From Melampsora larici-populina 98AG31 (Eukaryota > Basidiomycota > Pucciniomycetes > Pucciniales > Melampsoraceae), in NCBI RefSeq assembly GCF_000204055.1, contig NW_006768770.1:1379623-1443622 (forward strand): a DNA stretch of 64,000 bases, given 5' to 3'. Shown piece by piece: positions 22,776-38,452 of the stretch. A program made the translations under genes and the position numbers. The notes beneath the pieces were generated by a model. It ran no database searches, was not told the DNA's origin, and saw only the letters and a list, made by a program, of their open reading frames with translations. The stretch's first letter is position 1. Every line of letters starts with the position of its first letter.

Positions 22776-23428
22776 GCAACTTCCCACCATCCGTGAACAT
22801 CATCCAATCGTATACATTGTGCAATTTGATATCTCAAATTCTCTTCGAGAGAAAAAATATGATACATATCATTGCGCGTTTGACATCCATCAAGCTCTCA
22901 ACAATTGTAACACTAAAGATCTCTCAAACGGGTTTGGAATATACAAAAAAAAACCGATTTCTCTCAAATGCCCATTCTTCATAAGAACTCTCCAAGTACA
23001 CCAATTTCCCCCAATATTGCTATGTAATAAACCAATCTCAACCAGAATCACTTTTAAAATTCATATATGTATACATATGTACCGGTTGATATTTCCTTCC
23101 TTTTCTTTTCTTATTTGGACCTCACAATTTTCTTTACTCAAATGATATGAATTTTATAATTCTTTACAAAAAGAAAACAATCTAAAAGAAGTATCAAATC
23201 AAAACACACTGCAAAGAAGAAAAAAAGAAGAAAAAAGAATCATGTAAAGAAATCGATATCAGGAAAAAAAAAGATTTTTAACAAAACAAACACATATTAT
23301 ATGTGAACTATCGAAAAAAAGATTGAAACAAACTTCACCCAATCTAATTCTATTCTTTTTCAATGTTACGTATATATATATGAGTGATGAGTAATAATCA
23401 TTTTTTTTCTTTTTGGAAAAACATAAAC
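22776..23428. other. Intergenic, downstream of NDUFS1
   Basis: Very AT-rich sequence with A-runs; it contains the presumed 3' UTR and polyadenylation region of the complex I gene. No gene seen. Confidence 0.5.
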
Positions 23429-26108
23429 TTAACCAAAAGAAGCCAAACTCATCTCAGATGTTTTCTCATCTTTTTGTGGTGATTTCCATTCTCCTTTAGT
23501 AAAAGCTTTAGAACATTTAGCCATAGTCACCGAAGCTCTAGAGATCGGATCAGTTAAATAAAAATCTTCAATAGGTTTCTTTAATCCACCTGATCTACCT
23601 CCTATCAAATCTGATTTTTTAAGTTTGGATGATGAAGCAAGTGATTGAATGGCTTCAATCGAATTGATCGGTTTAACTAATTCATCATATCTAACTAATG
23701 TTGGACAAACATCCCACATTCGATTCCTTAATTGAACTAGTTCATCATAAGGTAATGGTACTTGAAGGATTTCTGAAATCGCTCTAATGATCTTCCAATC
23801 TTCTCTTGATGAACCAGGTGATGAAACTGCTGTTCTACCTAATTGACTTCTACCTTCTGTATTGACCCATGTTGATGATTTTTCGGTATAAGCAAGTCCA
23901 GGTAAACATACATTGGCATATCTTGCTCCTAAATCTCCATGATGTCCTTGGTATACTACAAAGGCATCTTTCGGGATCGTATTCGGGTTAAAATCATCCG
24001 CATTTAATAGATAAATGAATTTTGGTGTTGCTTCACCAGCTGATCCTGATGGCACAAATCCGATATCATATGCAGCTGTACTTGAGGCAGTCTGTTTCAA
24101 AAATGATTCAAAAAATGATCAGTACTTTCGTAAACACATATCATGATCACATACAGTAGAAGACAATCTCACTCTTTGTAATACATTGAACCCATTCCAC
24201 TCATCCGTCAATAGTTGAGCTTGATTCTCCTCAACAAATTTAGCCAAGGTTGAATAAATCTCAGATCCATCCACATGTTCAGTTACTGCACTTCCAATCA
24301 CAATCATAGGTTTCTTTGCTTTCTTAAATGATTCCGCAAACGTTCCTTTTCCTGCAACAAACTCTTTGACTGCTGATAAATCATCACCAAGTTTCTCAAT
24401 CTCAAATACACTTTCAAATTCTTCTCCAATCAATCCTGCCTTCAATCCTTGATTAATATAAGTTCTTCTGAATCTACTGTTTAGTACGGCCGCTTCATGT
24501 CGAGGGTTGGTACCAACGAGTAAGAGATAATCGACTTCATCTGCACCATTGATAGTCGAATTGAAAACGTAATTGTTCCTGAAATCGACACCATGAGCTG
24601 GTAGACGATCACCTAGAGGTGATTCAAGGGTCGTATTGTCCGATCCGAGCTTGTTGATCAGATCTTTTAAAGCGACTAATGATTCGGTATCAGCAAGAGC
24701 ACCAGCAACCGCTTTGATCTCGTTGCCGTGAGCTCCACTTGACTTCAATCCATCGGCAATAGCTGTCAAGGCTTCGGTCCAGTTCGCAGGTTGAAACCTA
24801 TCACCTTGTTTGATGAGTGGTGCAGTCAATCGTTGTGTCTTCAAACCATCATTAGCGTATCGAGTCTTATCACTGATCCATTCTTCATTGACATCCTCAT
24901 TAATTCTAGGTTGAATCCTCATGACCTGTAATCCTCTAGAATCGACCCTAATATTACTTCCAAGAGCATCCATCACATCAATAGTTTCAGTCTTCTTCAA
25001 TTCCCAAGGTCTAGCCGTAAACCCATAAGGTTTAGAAGTAAGAGCTCCAACCGGACATAGATCAATTATATTCCCACTCAATTCACTATTCAAAGTTCTT
25101 TCAATATAAGTTCCAATCTGCATATCATTTCCTCTACCAGTAGTACCAAACTCTTCTACTCCGGCTACTTCATTCGCAAACCTAACACATCTTGTACATT
25201 GGATACATCTCGTCATCACCGTCTTCACAATCGGTCCTAAATCTTTATCTTCTACTGCTCGTTTTCCAGTATATTCTTTAAACCTTGATCGATCGGATCC
25301 ATATCTCATTGATTGGTCTTGTAAATCACATTCTCCTCCTTGATCACAAATCGGACAATCAAGTGGATGATTCGCTAATAAGAATTCCATGACTCCTTCA
25401 CGTGCTTTATGAACTAAAGGAGTGTTGGTGAAGACTTTGGAGCCAGGCCTGTTTTTGATAGTTCACGTATTCTCAAGTCAGTGTCAGTCTAATGCTCTTC
25501 GGATTGATCGGTAGATCAGAGAAGAAAGAAAAAGTGATGGATTTACATTGCTGGCATTGCGCAAGAAGCTACTGGTTTAGGAGAACGTTCCACTTCCACC
25601 AAACACATCCTAGATTCAACCAAGAAAGAAATAATCGAGTGCCAATCCATAAGCGTCCAAAACTGATCGAGTCATGCTTGAGATCCCAATCCAAACTTTT
25701 CTACTCACCTACAGTTTCCAGCGATAGCCAATCGATCATGATAACAGAATCGAGGGATCTATTGAAAAATCATTAATAAATATCTTCCAAACTAAAGGGT
25801 CACAAGTCATAAGTCTACTCACTGTAGCACCTGCCTTCTCGCATCTAAAGATATACCACAATCAATGGAAAATCAGCCAAAAAATAAAAAAATGATAGCC
25901 AATCTTTTCAAAAAACTTACGCTTGAATTAAAGCACTTCCTTGTTCAACTTCAACTTTCTTTCCATCGATCTCTAACTCAATCATACCATTACGAATTGA
26001 AGAAGTACTAAAGCCAGCTGTCGCTTTAAGAGTGTTGGATACATTGAGTTTATTGATTGATCGACGAGATATTGAAGAAGTAGAGGAAAGAATAGAACTA
26101 CGAAGCAT
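23429..26108 (-). CDS. NDUFS1: NADH:ubiquinone oxidoreductase 75/78 kDa subunit (complex I)
   Basis: This is the iron-sulfur subunit of mitochondrial complex I that passes electrons from the FMN module along FeS clusters. Exons are 26108-25921, 25844-25823, 25758-25709, 25609-25547, 25448-24155 and 24091-23429; they sum to 2,280 nt (759 residues), near the usual fungal length. The start at 26108 gives a Ser/Arg-rich mitochondrial presequence. The 2Fe-2S ligands are Cys75, Cys86, Cys89 and Cys103, spread over three tiny exons. The 4Fe-4S motifs [20 protein letters not shown] and [18 protein letters not shown] follow, then [16 protein letters not shown] and the molybdopterin-oxidoreductase-like fold. 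All key ligands are present. The gene looks intact and expressed from the 26.1-26.8 kb promoter region. Confidence 0.96.
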
Positions 26109-26814
26109 GATGGAGAAAGCTGTTGACTTCTCTTTTGGTTGGAGTTCTGTTGACGAAGCAGATGAAATCCGAGTGAGAGTGGTGTTAAACGGGTCGATGC
26201 GGACCAATCAACGTAATCCAAAATCAAAACCTAGCTTAAACCTTAGTGTAACTTAAGCTAAGTATCCTCAATCACAATCAAAACATCACCCTGCCTTCCT
26301 TTTGAAGCAAATCAGTTGGAAGTAGCTTCATGGGATCATGATCAATAAGAATTTCCATCTCATCTCACATTGGGAATAAGACACGCAAGGATTCCCATTA
26401 CTAAACCACTTAGGCCTGTTACGACCAGGCCAATCCAGGTTGATCTCATAGTAATAATGACATTGTCTCTTCATCCACACACACATATATATAGCAAAAT
26501 AGAAAACTGTTCATGCGCTAGACACATACAAGGAGATAAATGATCTCATCTTGACTCCCAATTTCGTGATGCTCATCTGTAATAGGTGTGGTTGAAAGGT
26601 GAACACACACAACGGTTTTTGGGATATGAAGGGAAAATGTCTAATAAATATTACAGTTCAGATCAACAGTTACTACGTGCTTATGCAAGTAAAAACTGAT
26701 GGTAGATAAATGATAAGATGTGCTAAGCAGACTTTCAGGAAGAGTAATAATAATACTCATCTGATGAATATGAAATCAAAACCCCCCAAGCAAAGGTAAA
26801 AAAATCAAATGAAG
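26109..26814. other. Intergenic between NDUFS1 start and PEX16 end
   Basis: About 700 bp separating two minus-strand genes. It must hold the NDUFS1 promoter and the PEX16 3' UTR. No further gene seen. Confidence 0.5.
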
Positions 26815-28167
26815 TCAGTATTCGCAAAGACAAAAAGTAAAGCATATAGCAAGAGAAAACCACAAACCGATCAAAGGAATATAATCATCGAGGAAAGTAG
26901 AAACGAGATTAAGTAAAGGTTTATTAGAAAGTCGTTGAGCAAGTCTACTTAATTTAGGTTGAGTCCATAAAGCCCAAAGTGGACCACGTAAGAAGTATTG
27001 CCAAAAGGCTTTTTGTCGATTAAGTAATTCATTCTTTTCCAAGTCTGAAAGGAATGAAGGTCGATTGCTAGTTTTAGGTCGAAATTGATGCGAATTAGGT
27101 TCTTGTAAACTTGCTTGTCGTAGTGAATATGATAAATATTCTATTGAGAGAGAACATAAGAATGGGGCTACGTGTCGTTGACCATAACGATTGATGGCGA
27201 GTACTATCAAACGCATAAACACAAAACGGTCAGATAAAGTGTATGCAGATTAAATGTCATTTAGGGAATAATTTCAACTTACCATATATAACCGGGCGAA
27301 GGTTCCAGATAAATTCAGCAAGTTGAGCTCGATTTGATCGAAGCTTATGAACCAATTCACGAGGTTTACACATCTCTTCAGGTGTAAGAGCTCTTCGAGC
27401 AAGGAAATCATTCACAACGTTTGGAGGTACTAGTGGGTTTGATCGACTATGAAGACGAGCATTAGGATCTGTTGTCGAAGTACGTAAACTAGCAATAGAA
27501 GGACGTTCGAATCCAGTACGTGATCCAGTCCAGCTTGTAGCCTGACTAGGGCTTGGTAGGACGAGTTGAGCGTTCGGTGGTTGACCATGTAGGACAGGGC
27601 GGTGGGCATCTAGGATAGCTGGATCTACAGTTCGTTCTGGAAGACTAGGAGCAATAATCATTCGACCTGTAAGACGTACGAGTCGTAATCTCAAAAAAGC
27701 TTTGAGACATTCAATGAAGAGTACGATTCGCCAACGACCTTTAGAACCAAGTCGTCTACGAGCCCACATTTCAAAAAGTCGTTGAGTATTTTCTAGAATT
27801 GATAAAGTATGGGCAAGTGTTTTGTAGGAATTTGATTTTTCGGACCAAGCTGCAGTATAGCGATTATGAGATGATGAAGGTGGTCTAGAGGCTGCAGGAA
27901 GACTTTCGGCAGCCTTGGTAATCACCGAATCATGATAGCTGCTCACAATGTTCAGCGCAGAGAACACTGTTGATTTGGGAATCACATCAGTCAAAAGAGA
28001 TGATCATCTAGCCAAGGATATATGTCTTCAGTATACTGACATGCTTCTGATGCTAATTCAGCATCTTTAAATCGACCAGGTAAAAACCAAGTAGCAGTTC
28101 GAAGGGTTGACTCGATGGAGGTAATTCGAGTTGCGTTGGCAAGTAAAAAGTCGGGATAGAAAGACAT
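26815..28167 (-). CDS. PEX16: Peroxisomal membrane protein PEX16 (peroxin-16)
   Basis: PEX16 is an integral membrane peroxin needed for peroxisomal membrane assembly, acting at the ER and peroxisome. Exons 28167-28041, 27966-27283 and 27203-26815 join to 1,200 nt (399 residues). The first splice creates [16 protein letters not shown], as expected of the family. Other typical segments are LEMW-type [26 protein letters not shown], then RPVIY followed after splicing by [19 protein letters not shown] and a hydrophobic C-terminal stretch ending in [10 protein letters not shown]. The middle (about residues 145-205) is low-complexity and probably disordered. It is divergent from SRP54 with a 336-bp gap. 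The exact C-terminus is less certain, because a further small intron near the end cannot be excluded. Confidence 0.88.
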
Positions 28168-28503
28168 TTCCTTGAAATGAAGTGATGAGGGTATGATACA
28201 CTCAAGATATACTCATAGTTTTGAGTCTACTTTTGAATTGCCGAAGTTGACTGGATTCTGCCAGGTTGAGATTGCGTCGATCGATCGGTCAATGACGAAC
28301 AAAAAGCGGAATGCAGTGACCAGTCGAGTAATTTGGCCATCGTGGCTTTTGTAGAGGGTATGCGGAGTCGGGTTCCTCGCAGGTCCTTTCGGGTCCAGCA
28401 GAAATGTCATTCAAAGCATCAAGACTCAAGTTCATGCCATTGCCAACGCATTCATCCAAGTATTCCACTTCATCAACTTCAAAAACCAACTTCGATCCAA
28501 AAG
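28168..28503. promoter_or_regulatory. Shared divergent promoter region, PEX16 / SRP54
   Basis: The 336 bp between the start codons of PEX16 (minus) and SRP54 (plus) must contain both promoters. No specific binding site is claimed. Open frames across it are shadows. Confidence 0.6.
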
Positions 28504-31156
<2,653 letters not shown>

Positions 31157-31794
31157 AGCAACAGGTTGAGGGTGAGTGTTTATATATCAGGCTGTTTGAA
31201 GAGTGTATTGAATCATATTATGGAATGGTCGTGGAAGTAGTTCTGTAAGATAGAGTGATCTGATCTGGTAAGAGGAAATGGAGATAAGAGAAGGATGTAA
31301 AGATAAAATTTAAACATTTAACAAGACAGGTATTGGAACAGTAGACCTTCTCATATTGAAAGACTGCTTTCTGAAATTCCTTTGTGCTTTGCTGCTCGAA
31401 ACCACTTGACTCAACAGTGAATTCCTTGAACATTTTTCTAGGGAGAACCTCAAGATGGTGTTCATGAAGCCGTGTGGGCCCTTCTGCATTTTTTTCTCAA
31501 AACCCCAGGCATATGAACCTTCCGTATCCATAATACAGACCTCATACACAAATTTTTCATGGCTTTAAAATTACACCATTTACTATGCATTTAAGCACTT
31601 GAACAACTCACAAACCAAGAGTTCAAAACCCATTATACAGCTCAAGAAAACCATAAAAATTCAAATTTGGACAAAAAAATTGGTATTTTTGGTGGAAGTG
31701 GGCATTATTCTCACCCCTCAACCCCTTGGACTGTAGCCATCCTCATGCCAGCCACTGAGAGAGCTTTGCGGATAACAACTAGATACATGCATAC
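31157..31794. other. Intergenic, downstream of SRP54
   Basis: 3' UTR and AT-rich spacer; no gene seen. Confidence 0.5.
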
Positions 31795-32180
31795 TTAGGG
31801 CCCGTTCGGCTGGGTTCCAAATATCGTATTTGGCCAAATACCCCACCAAAGCCAAATACGATATTTGGGTCAAAAACGTATTTGGCTTTTGCCAAAAACA
31901 CCAGCGTTCGGAAACCGTATTTGATCCATACCCAAAGACGGTATTTGATCAAAAAATCTTCACTTTTGAAAAACAGCCCTGAGGCTGTTTTTGAGACCAA
32001 AAACAGTTTTTGGGCTCATTTGCCCCTCCATTTCAATTTTTCGTTGACCGATTTGGTTGACTGTTCGGTAAACGAAAAAGCAAAATTTCGAGTTTTTCAA
32101 TCTGCCCCTTTTTCAAGGGGCAGATCGAAAAATCGTTTTTGTGTAACAATTTTTTCGAAATCCAGCCGAACGGGCCCTTA
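31795..32180. mobile_element. Tourist/Harbinger-like MITE
   Basis: A 380-bp element (31798-32177) starts GGGCCCGTTCGGCTGG and ends with its exact complement CCAGCCGAACGGGCCC. It is flanked by TTA at 31795-31797 and 32178-32180. The TTA duplication and GGGCC-type ends fit PIF/Harbinger-derived MITEs. The interior has repeated CAAATACGATATTTGG-type motifs on both strands and no coding capacity. Confidence 0.82.
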
Positions 32181-34510
32181 GCTTGCCATACATGGCTTTG
32201 ACTTGTATTGAAATTACATTAAGTTCAGGACTAAAAATGAATCATACTGACACTTTTCAAAGCAACTTACCTGGTTCATTTGTATCTTTCAAAGTTTCAC
32301 TGGCACTACCAGAATTCCCCACCACCATCTATGGTGTTCACTTGTTTTATGAGAAGTAAAGAAACCAGTCTTGGCATATTGTGTTGTTAATGAAGCATGA
32401 TGTGAGAGATGTTAGTGCACAATATCTAAAAATATGATTTTTTCAATAAAACACAACACTTTTCTAACATGGAAAACTGTTATCTGAGCTATAACCCCAC
32501 ATACCCTAAATGTACAGTGCAAAGTATAAAACCTTAGATAATCAAAGGCTTGATCTCACTATCCATGGGGTGCAACTTTGGCAAATGTGTTGGTTAATAG
32601 CATTGTAAGCTAGGTGTGTACCACAGGTTCTGATCAACTACATTTCTTGCTTTTCTGCAAAAAGAACTTGTGTAAAGGGGAGTCAAGATGTAGATGAAAG
32701 ATCACATGAGCAAAAGAAATTTATGATGGAAGATGTGTGAAGAGTATCAGAACTCATCTGCCAAATAGCAGGATTTGAAAAGATAAAAAATAGTAACAAG
32801 CTTCCATATTATACACAAAAAGGCACAGAGCTTGGGAGTAACAGATTATATAATGAGATTGAGTCAGATATCAAGGGTATCATTCTAACAGTGAACATAC
32901 AAAGATCAGATGTATGGCAACATCACTGAAAGAAAGATTTAAGAGTCAGGACACAGCAACAAATAAGGTACAAAAAGAAACACAACTTGCACCACTGCAC
33001 CTCCATTTCTTTAACCTCAATTACAACAATTAAAATTTCTTGAAATTCCTTTCCTCAACTTATAATTCAATACTGTCTATTTATCTTTGAAGATTGTATA
33101 AATACTCAAGTTGAAATTGGATCTTGTTGGCTATGTAGAATCTGGATGGTGCTCAAGAAATGTCATTATATTTACACTACTCATAGCCAGAAACATGTTC
33201 CTTGAAGTGTTCTTACAGGCCCTGAGCTGTTTCAATCATAGTCCAATGAAAGAAGCAAGAACCCAAATGCAAAATGTAGACATTGAGTAGTGAGATTTTC
33301 TTTATATCTCTTGCTGTTGGTATGCACAGAGATTCTATTCTACCATAATCTGGTAGAATAATGGTCCATATGACTTCATATGCTATGATGCTAGGACATG
33401 TGTTTACAAGTGGGCTACCTTACAATCTTAAAAACCTGTAACAACCATGTCACAGATTATAGTATAGTTAAAGTTTTACATTTAGCAACTTGAGAACCCT
33501 TTCCCTTTTCTTCTTCATATGCCAATTGGCAATGTGAACACAAGAACCCAGAACACCAGGACCTCTGATAAAGTTCACAACACTTGCCTCAATAGACCCA
33601 AGGCTGTCAAATCAAGACTGTCAGGTGGGTAGGTCATGTTTATCTTGGATGGAAGGATCAAGAGGTGAATGGGAGGATAAGAATGGTTCCCTTTTGTGAT
33701 CTTGGTACCTTGCAGTTGACCAGAAGTGTAGTGTGCATAAGATGTTTTCCAATACTCTGAGTGCCCATAATTGGTGGGCTGGTTCTGTGTAAGACCTTAT
33801 CACAATCTTTGAGAGAATGGTCATGTAATTTTGTGACTTCAATTACCTGTGGCATATATACTCTTAGGCATTGGTAAAAAGCTCACAGATTCATTTTCTT
33901 ACAAGAAAAAAACAAAAACACATTTGGCTGTCTTTCTGAGAAATCCAAACATCACTCCTTTCTTAGGTTGGGGTTTTACAAGGAAAGATTGTGAGCCACT
34001 ATTCACTTGGGTATATATCTGGTAATAAATAATTTGCAATCATAAAAAGTGATGATATTTTTTCAATGATTTTATTTGAAACCGGCACCTTGATTCACTA
34101 GTGTTTTTTGGCAACTAGGGTAGGAGACCCAGTTTTTGTGAAAAGTCTTTGGCCTTGTTGAAGGAGGTGAAATGTGAGCTTACAAAAATCAAAGAAAATA
34201 TAATGAGGCTTTGCTGATACTAATTAGAAGCCTCAAGGAACCAACATCATGTGTTTGCAATACCACACACGTCAGCACATGTTTTGTTGTTTTTGACCAA
34301 ATTGAACTTTGAGGATGGGTGCTGATCAACTCATGCCATCCAGCCTCAGGTGAGTGGGGGATTCAAGCAAGCGTTGGTTGGTCTGACATTTAAGAAATTT
34401 TGTTGAAAGGAATGTGATCTATCTGAGTGTGGTGCAATACCCGCATCCTGGATTCCTATATGTAGCGCGCTGCGCAACAGATAGATCGCAACAGTCGCTA
34501 AAACTTGTCT
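32181..34510. other. Long intergenic region without a visible gene
   Basis: About 2.3 kb of AT-rich DNA with only short frames. No domain, RNA gene or clear repeat boundary was recognised. Confidence 0.45.
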
Positions 34511-34550
34511 GGCTTTGAGCAGCTTTGAGCAGCTTTGAGCAGCTTTGAGG
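34511..34550 (+). repeat. 10-bp tandem repeat, four units
   Basis: Four copies of AGCTTTGAGC, the first and last with one difference, about 270 bp upstream of the SEC66 start codon. Function unknown. Confidence 0.9.
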
Positions 34551-34820
34551 TTGTGAATACAGGTTATTTAAGTGTCAAGGATTATGTACTTAACGGTTAT
34601 AGACAAATATTTTAAGTCATTAACCTACACGTAGTCAATCACCGCCTTAAGATCGAACACGGGTGGTAAATTGGAAAATAAGAATTTCCAGTCATCCATC
34701 TCAGCTTGAACACCACACTCTCACCATTTTCTCGGTTGGTTTCTCTCCGATTGATTCGACCATTCAGCGAAGCCCTCAATTAGATTGTCTCGAGTCCTTC
34801 GAACCTTTGGATCAAGAAGT

Positions 34821-36054
34821 ATGGCTCTACCATTATATGTTCCATTCGCCTACATTACCTTTCTCTTTGGGCTACTTTGGCTCTTCTCCCGTTATTATCG
34901 TAATCGAGCCTTGCGTAAGTTGAAGGTTTTATGGATTCTTCACTTGATCTTCTTTTCACATGAATGTTCTATTTGATCGGAGAAGCTTAATACTAACTTT
35001 TATATTGTTGAAATGTGGTGTTCTAGGCCGACCACCACCACCACCATGGTTTCCGGAACCTCACACGGCTCGAGATCTTTACGTGAGTCTATTGAGTATG
35101 GACCCACCACCTCCACAACCGGTTCTAGTTTGTAAGTTTTTTCCATCATACTCGAGCTTTCCATCGAACCAAACCAAAAAAATCCTTGACGCAACACTGA
35201 TTTGAATGTACCTTTTCTGGTTTAAGCTGCATTGATTGCAAGAGCGATTACAGATGTACAACGAATCTGGGCCATCAAAGAAGCTAAACAAGCTATGACG
35301 AATTTATTACAAAAAGGACAAGTAGGAGATGATCTTTGGGAAAGATTAGCAATAGGAGAAAAAGAATTAGAATTAGAATTATCAGAAGTGGTTTCTGAAG
35401 CGAATGAATTTGCCGAAGGTTGGGGTCAAATGATCTTTAGTGTGGCTGCAGAAGCTGCTCAAGCTATTAAGGCTAAAGAGATTTATAAAGATATTGAAAA
35501 AAATCGAAAGTTGAAAGGTAAGGTCTTCTTTGATCTGATTGAAATCTTGTTTGATCATAAGAAATTCAATGAGACTGATGTTTGATCTTTTCGTGTTCAT
35601 TCTTGAATCAAATTTAGCAACGATCCCTTCATCTGATTTTTACAATCCGAGTGAACTTTCGATCCTAAATTCAAAGGCCGCCATACCCGCAGCACAGCCA
35701 AAACCAGTAGCAGCACCATCACCAGCAAAACAAGCCATGTTAGATGCCATCAAAGCAGCTCAAGCTAAGCAACAACTACTAGAGCAACAAAAACAACAAC
35801 AAGCAGCAAATGGGAAAAAAGGCAAAGGATCGGTCGTATCTACACCTTCTAAGAATGACAATCGACCACCTGATTCAGTTAATAGTAGTATTGGAGGTGG
35901 AGGAAGGAGTGTTAGTAATGGTGGTACACCTCGTACACCTGAAACTGAAGATGTTGAAAGTGGAAGTGAAGGAGGTGATTCTAGACCGATGTCTAAGGCT
36001 GGTTCTCTTTCTGCTAGTAAGAAGAAAAAACCAAAAAGGAAAAAGAAAGCATGA
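34821..36054 (+). CDS. SEC66: Translocation protein SEC66/SEC71
   Basis: Sec66 (Sec71) is a membrane subunit of the Sec62/Sec63 complex that assists post-translational import into the ER. Exons 34821-34914, 35027-35131, 35227-35517 and 35618-36054 give 927 nt (308 residues). The start precedes an N-terminal membrane segment (VPFAYITFLFGLLWLF, about 7-22) followed by a basic RYYRNRALR. Family features follow: PPPPPWFPEPHTARDLYVSLLSM, IARAITDVQRIWAIKEAKQA and LLQKGQVGDDLWERL, then a long helix with GWGQMIFSVAAEA. The C-terminus is Gln/Ala-rich, then Ser/Gly-rich, and ends in a lysine-rich KKKKPKRKKKA tail. All splice phases agree. It looks functional. Confidence 0.9.
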
Positions 36055-38452
36055 TTGGAAACTTTCTATCTGATTAGAGATTTTTTGGGGGAGAAAGGGT
36101 TTGAAGGGAAGGGTTGAATTACAAAGTATTGATTGCAAAAAAAGCTCATGATCTTTTTTTCTGGATTTGGGTCTTTTATTTTTCTTTATTTTTTTTTCAA
36201 ATTCAAGAGAGGTTTTTCAATAGAACTGATGATTTTGAGTTTGATCTTGATGATAAATTGAGAGGATCTAATTGATGGATATGTTTTAGACCTCAAAACT
36301 TAAAAAGTCCACAATTCTATTTGTTCAATTGTGAGATCCATTCTGTTCTGCAATGTGTATGTAGATAAATCATCCATCAGATAATTTCATAGACTTTTTT
36401 GCTTGGGATCAATAAGCTATTTGTCTGCTACCACTCCAGGGCCAGTGCAGTTTAGCGAGGGACTTGATTGAGTTTACGGAGAAGGCGATATAGTGGGGAG
36501 CATCGGACTTTCGTATACTTATCTTCTGATGATCTGAGAGTTTCGCCCTATCACATATGCGTATCCTCGGTGTGGGCGGGCGGGGCAGCCAGACATCGGC
36601 TCACTGTCTGCACAGTATGAAAGAATTCTCTCATCTAAAGAAGTCGCCATTCGGAGTGAACACGGATTGACCTGATCAAGCAATCATCCATGTAAGCTCA
36701 GCAGGAGAATCGATCAATCCAAGCAGATCACGAGCTGAACGAAATTTGACACCAATCGTATGTCTCAATAGTTCATCTCAGAGAAGGAGCAATACGGTTC
36801 GCTATAACTTGAAGACAAGTTCTGAATTGGACTTCATGTACTTGCCACTGATGGACACAACATAACTGATTAACCGAACCATCCTTTCTTTGATATTCCT
36901 ACCAAATCACTTTGTGGGAATCCTCTTGCCCTAACTGATTATTTTTCAATTTGGTTTCCAATACTTCTCTTCTAATTTATCTAAAACTGATCAAGGTTGT
37001 GTACCGGTAGAATCATGGTGAGGTACATAGCTCAGTATTAAATCTTACAAACAAAGCCAGCTGAGGTTCATCCTTTCCTATCTATGGATCGATGACCCCC
37101 AACAAAGATTTCCTTACGATTTCTTTCATTTATTGGGGTTCTTTCTACATATTTCGATCCTGAGAGTAATTGAGAGTATCGATTGACGGTGTCAAAGATT
37201 GATCCGCATAGTCAATTTGGCTGAGTAATACTACTGTCAGGATCGAAAGTCACAAACAAATAATCAAGGCGGTGATTTTCTCGCGATTTTGTGGTTCAAA
37301 GTTTTTGAAACCTGTCGGCATCATATATGATTGTACAACATATGTCCCCAATGGCATCAATGGCATCAAGTGATAAGCATAATAACAAGTTTCCTGATTC
37401 GCCACTTGTTTGTCACAACAATGTTTTTAAATGGGCTGATTGAATTTATTATCTTCATATAGATACATGATTCGATTTGATTTGATCAGAATGAGATCAT
37501 CTACTGACGTTCTTACAAAGCTTGTCGAAAATTCCACGCCAGACTGTTCGAGTTTTGCGGGAAAATTTGGACAAGCTTTTTGATAAAGAAAGTATGTAAC
37601 AAGGGAGCGGGGATGGCACTTTGAACCGATTACAAAAGTCTGATGATGTTTTAAGTAGTTCTCCAATCAAACCCCCAATGCATACAAGATATCTTTTTTG
37701 ACTTTGCTTGATCAAACGCACGGCACAATCCTTGATCGGTGGTGATATACAGTGTCTTTTTGATGGATCATTTCTCGCGATCTACATGGTACTCAGCTCG
37801 ATGGTCATGTACTTTACAATACAAATCCTGCGGCTAAAGATCTTTTCTATCTTTTCTCATCTCATCTGATAATCAAGTCGCCTGGCTTAAACACCGGCCT
37901 GTTGTGGGGAATTAGTACGCTACGTACTTTCAAGATTTGAAAAGTTTCATAAGAGTAAGAACAAGTATTTTTGGATATAATATTTGTAAGCGATATGTAG
38001 AGCTCTAGAGTCTACAACACTATTTAATATTTTATCATCCTTTGAAGAATAGATTACAGATATTCGGTCGGACAAAGGGGTGTCACTGTTAGTGTATCCT
38101 TTTTTTCATCAATTTTTCTGCTCAGCTTTTCAACCATTTCCACCAGATTCACGGAGTTTTTACACCAATCGGAAAATATTTTAAGCTTTAAATTCAACAT
38201 AAAATGCTCGACTGTCTCTGAGAATTATGACATTGAGTTTCATTTAACTTTTGGTGATTTGATCTGATAAATCTAGAAAGGAGTTTGTCTCTAGAAATTT
38301 GAAACCCGATTTCTTTAAGGAATTCATTCAGAGAAGACTTGATTTCTTTCTCTTCACTACTTTCTATCAAGCTTTTCCTCAATTCAACTCATTCGACATC
38401 AATCTTACAAGAAGCTTTAGATACTTTTCACCATTGGAAACCTCGTCCGAAA
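36055..38452. other. Intergenic between SEC66 and carotenoid gene
   Basis: About 2.4 kb with no supportable gene. The last several hundred bases should include the promoter of the lycopene cyclase/phytoene synthase gene; no specific light-response element is claimed. Confidence 0.5.
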
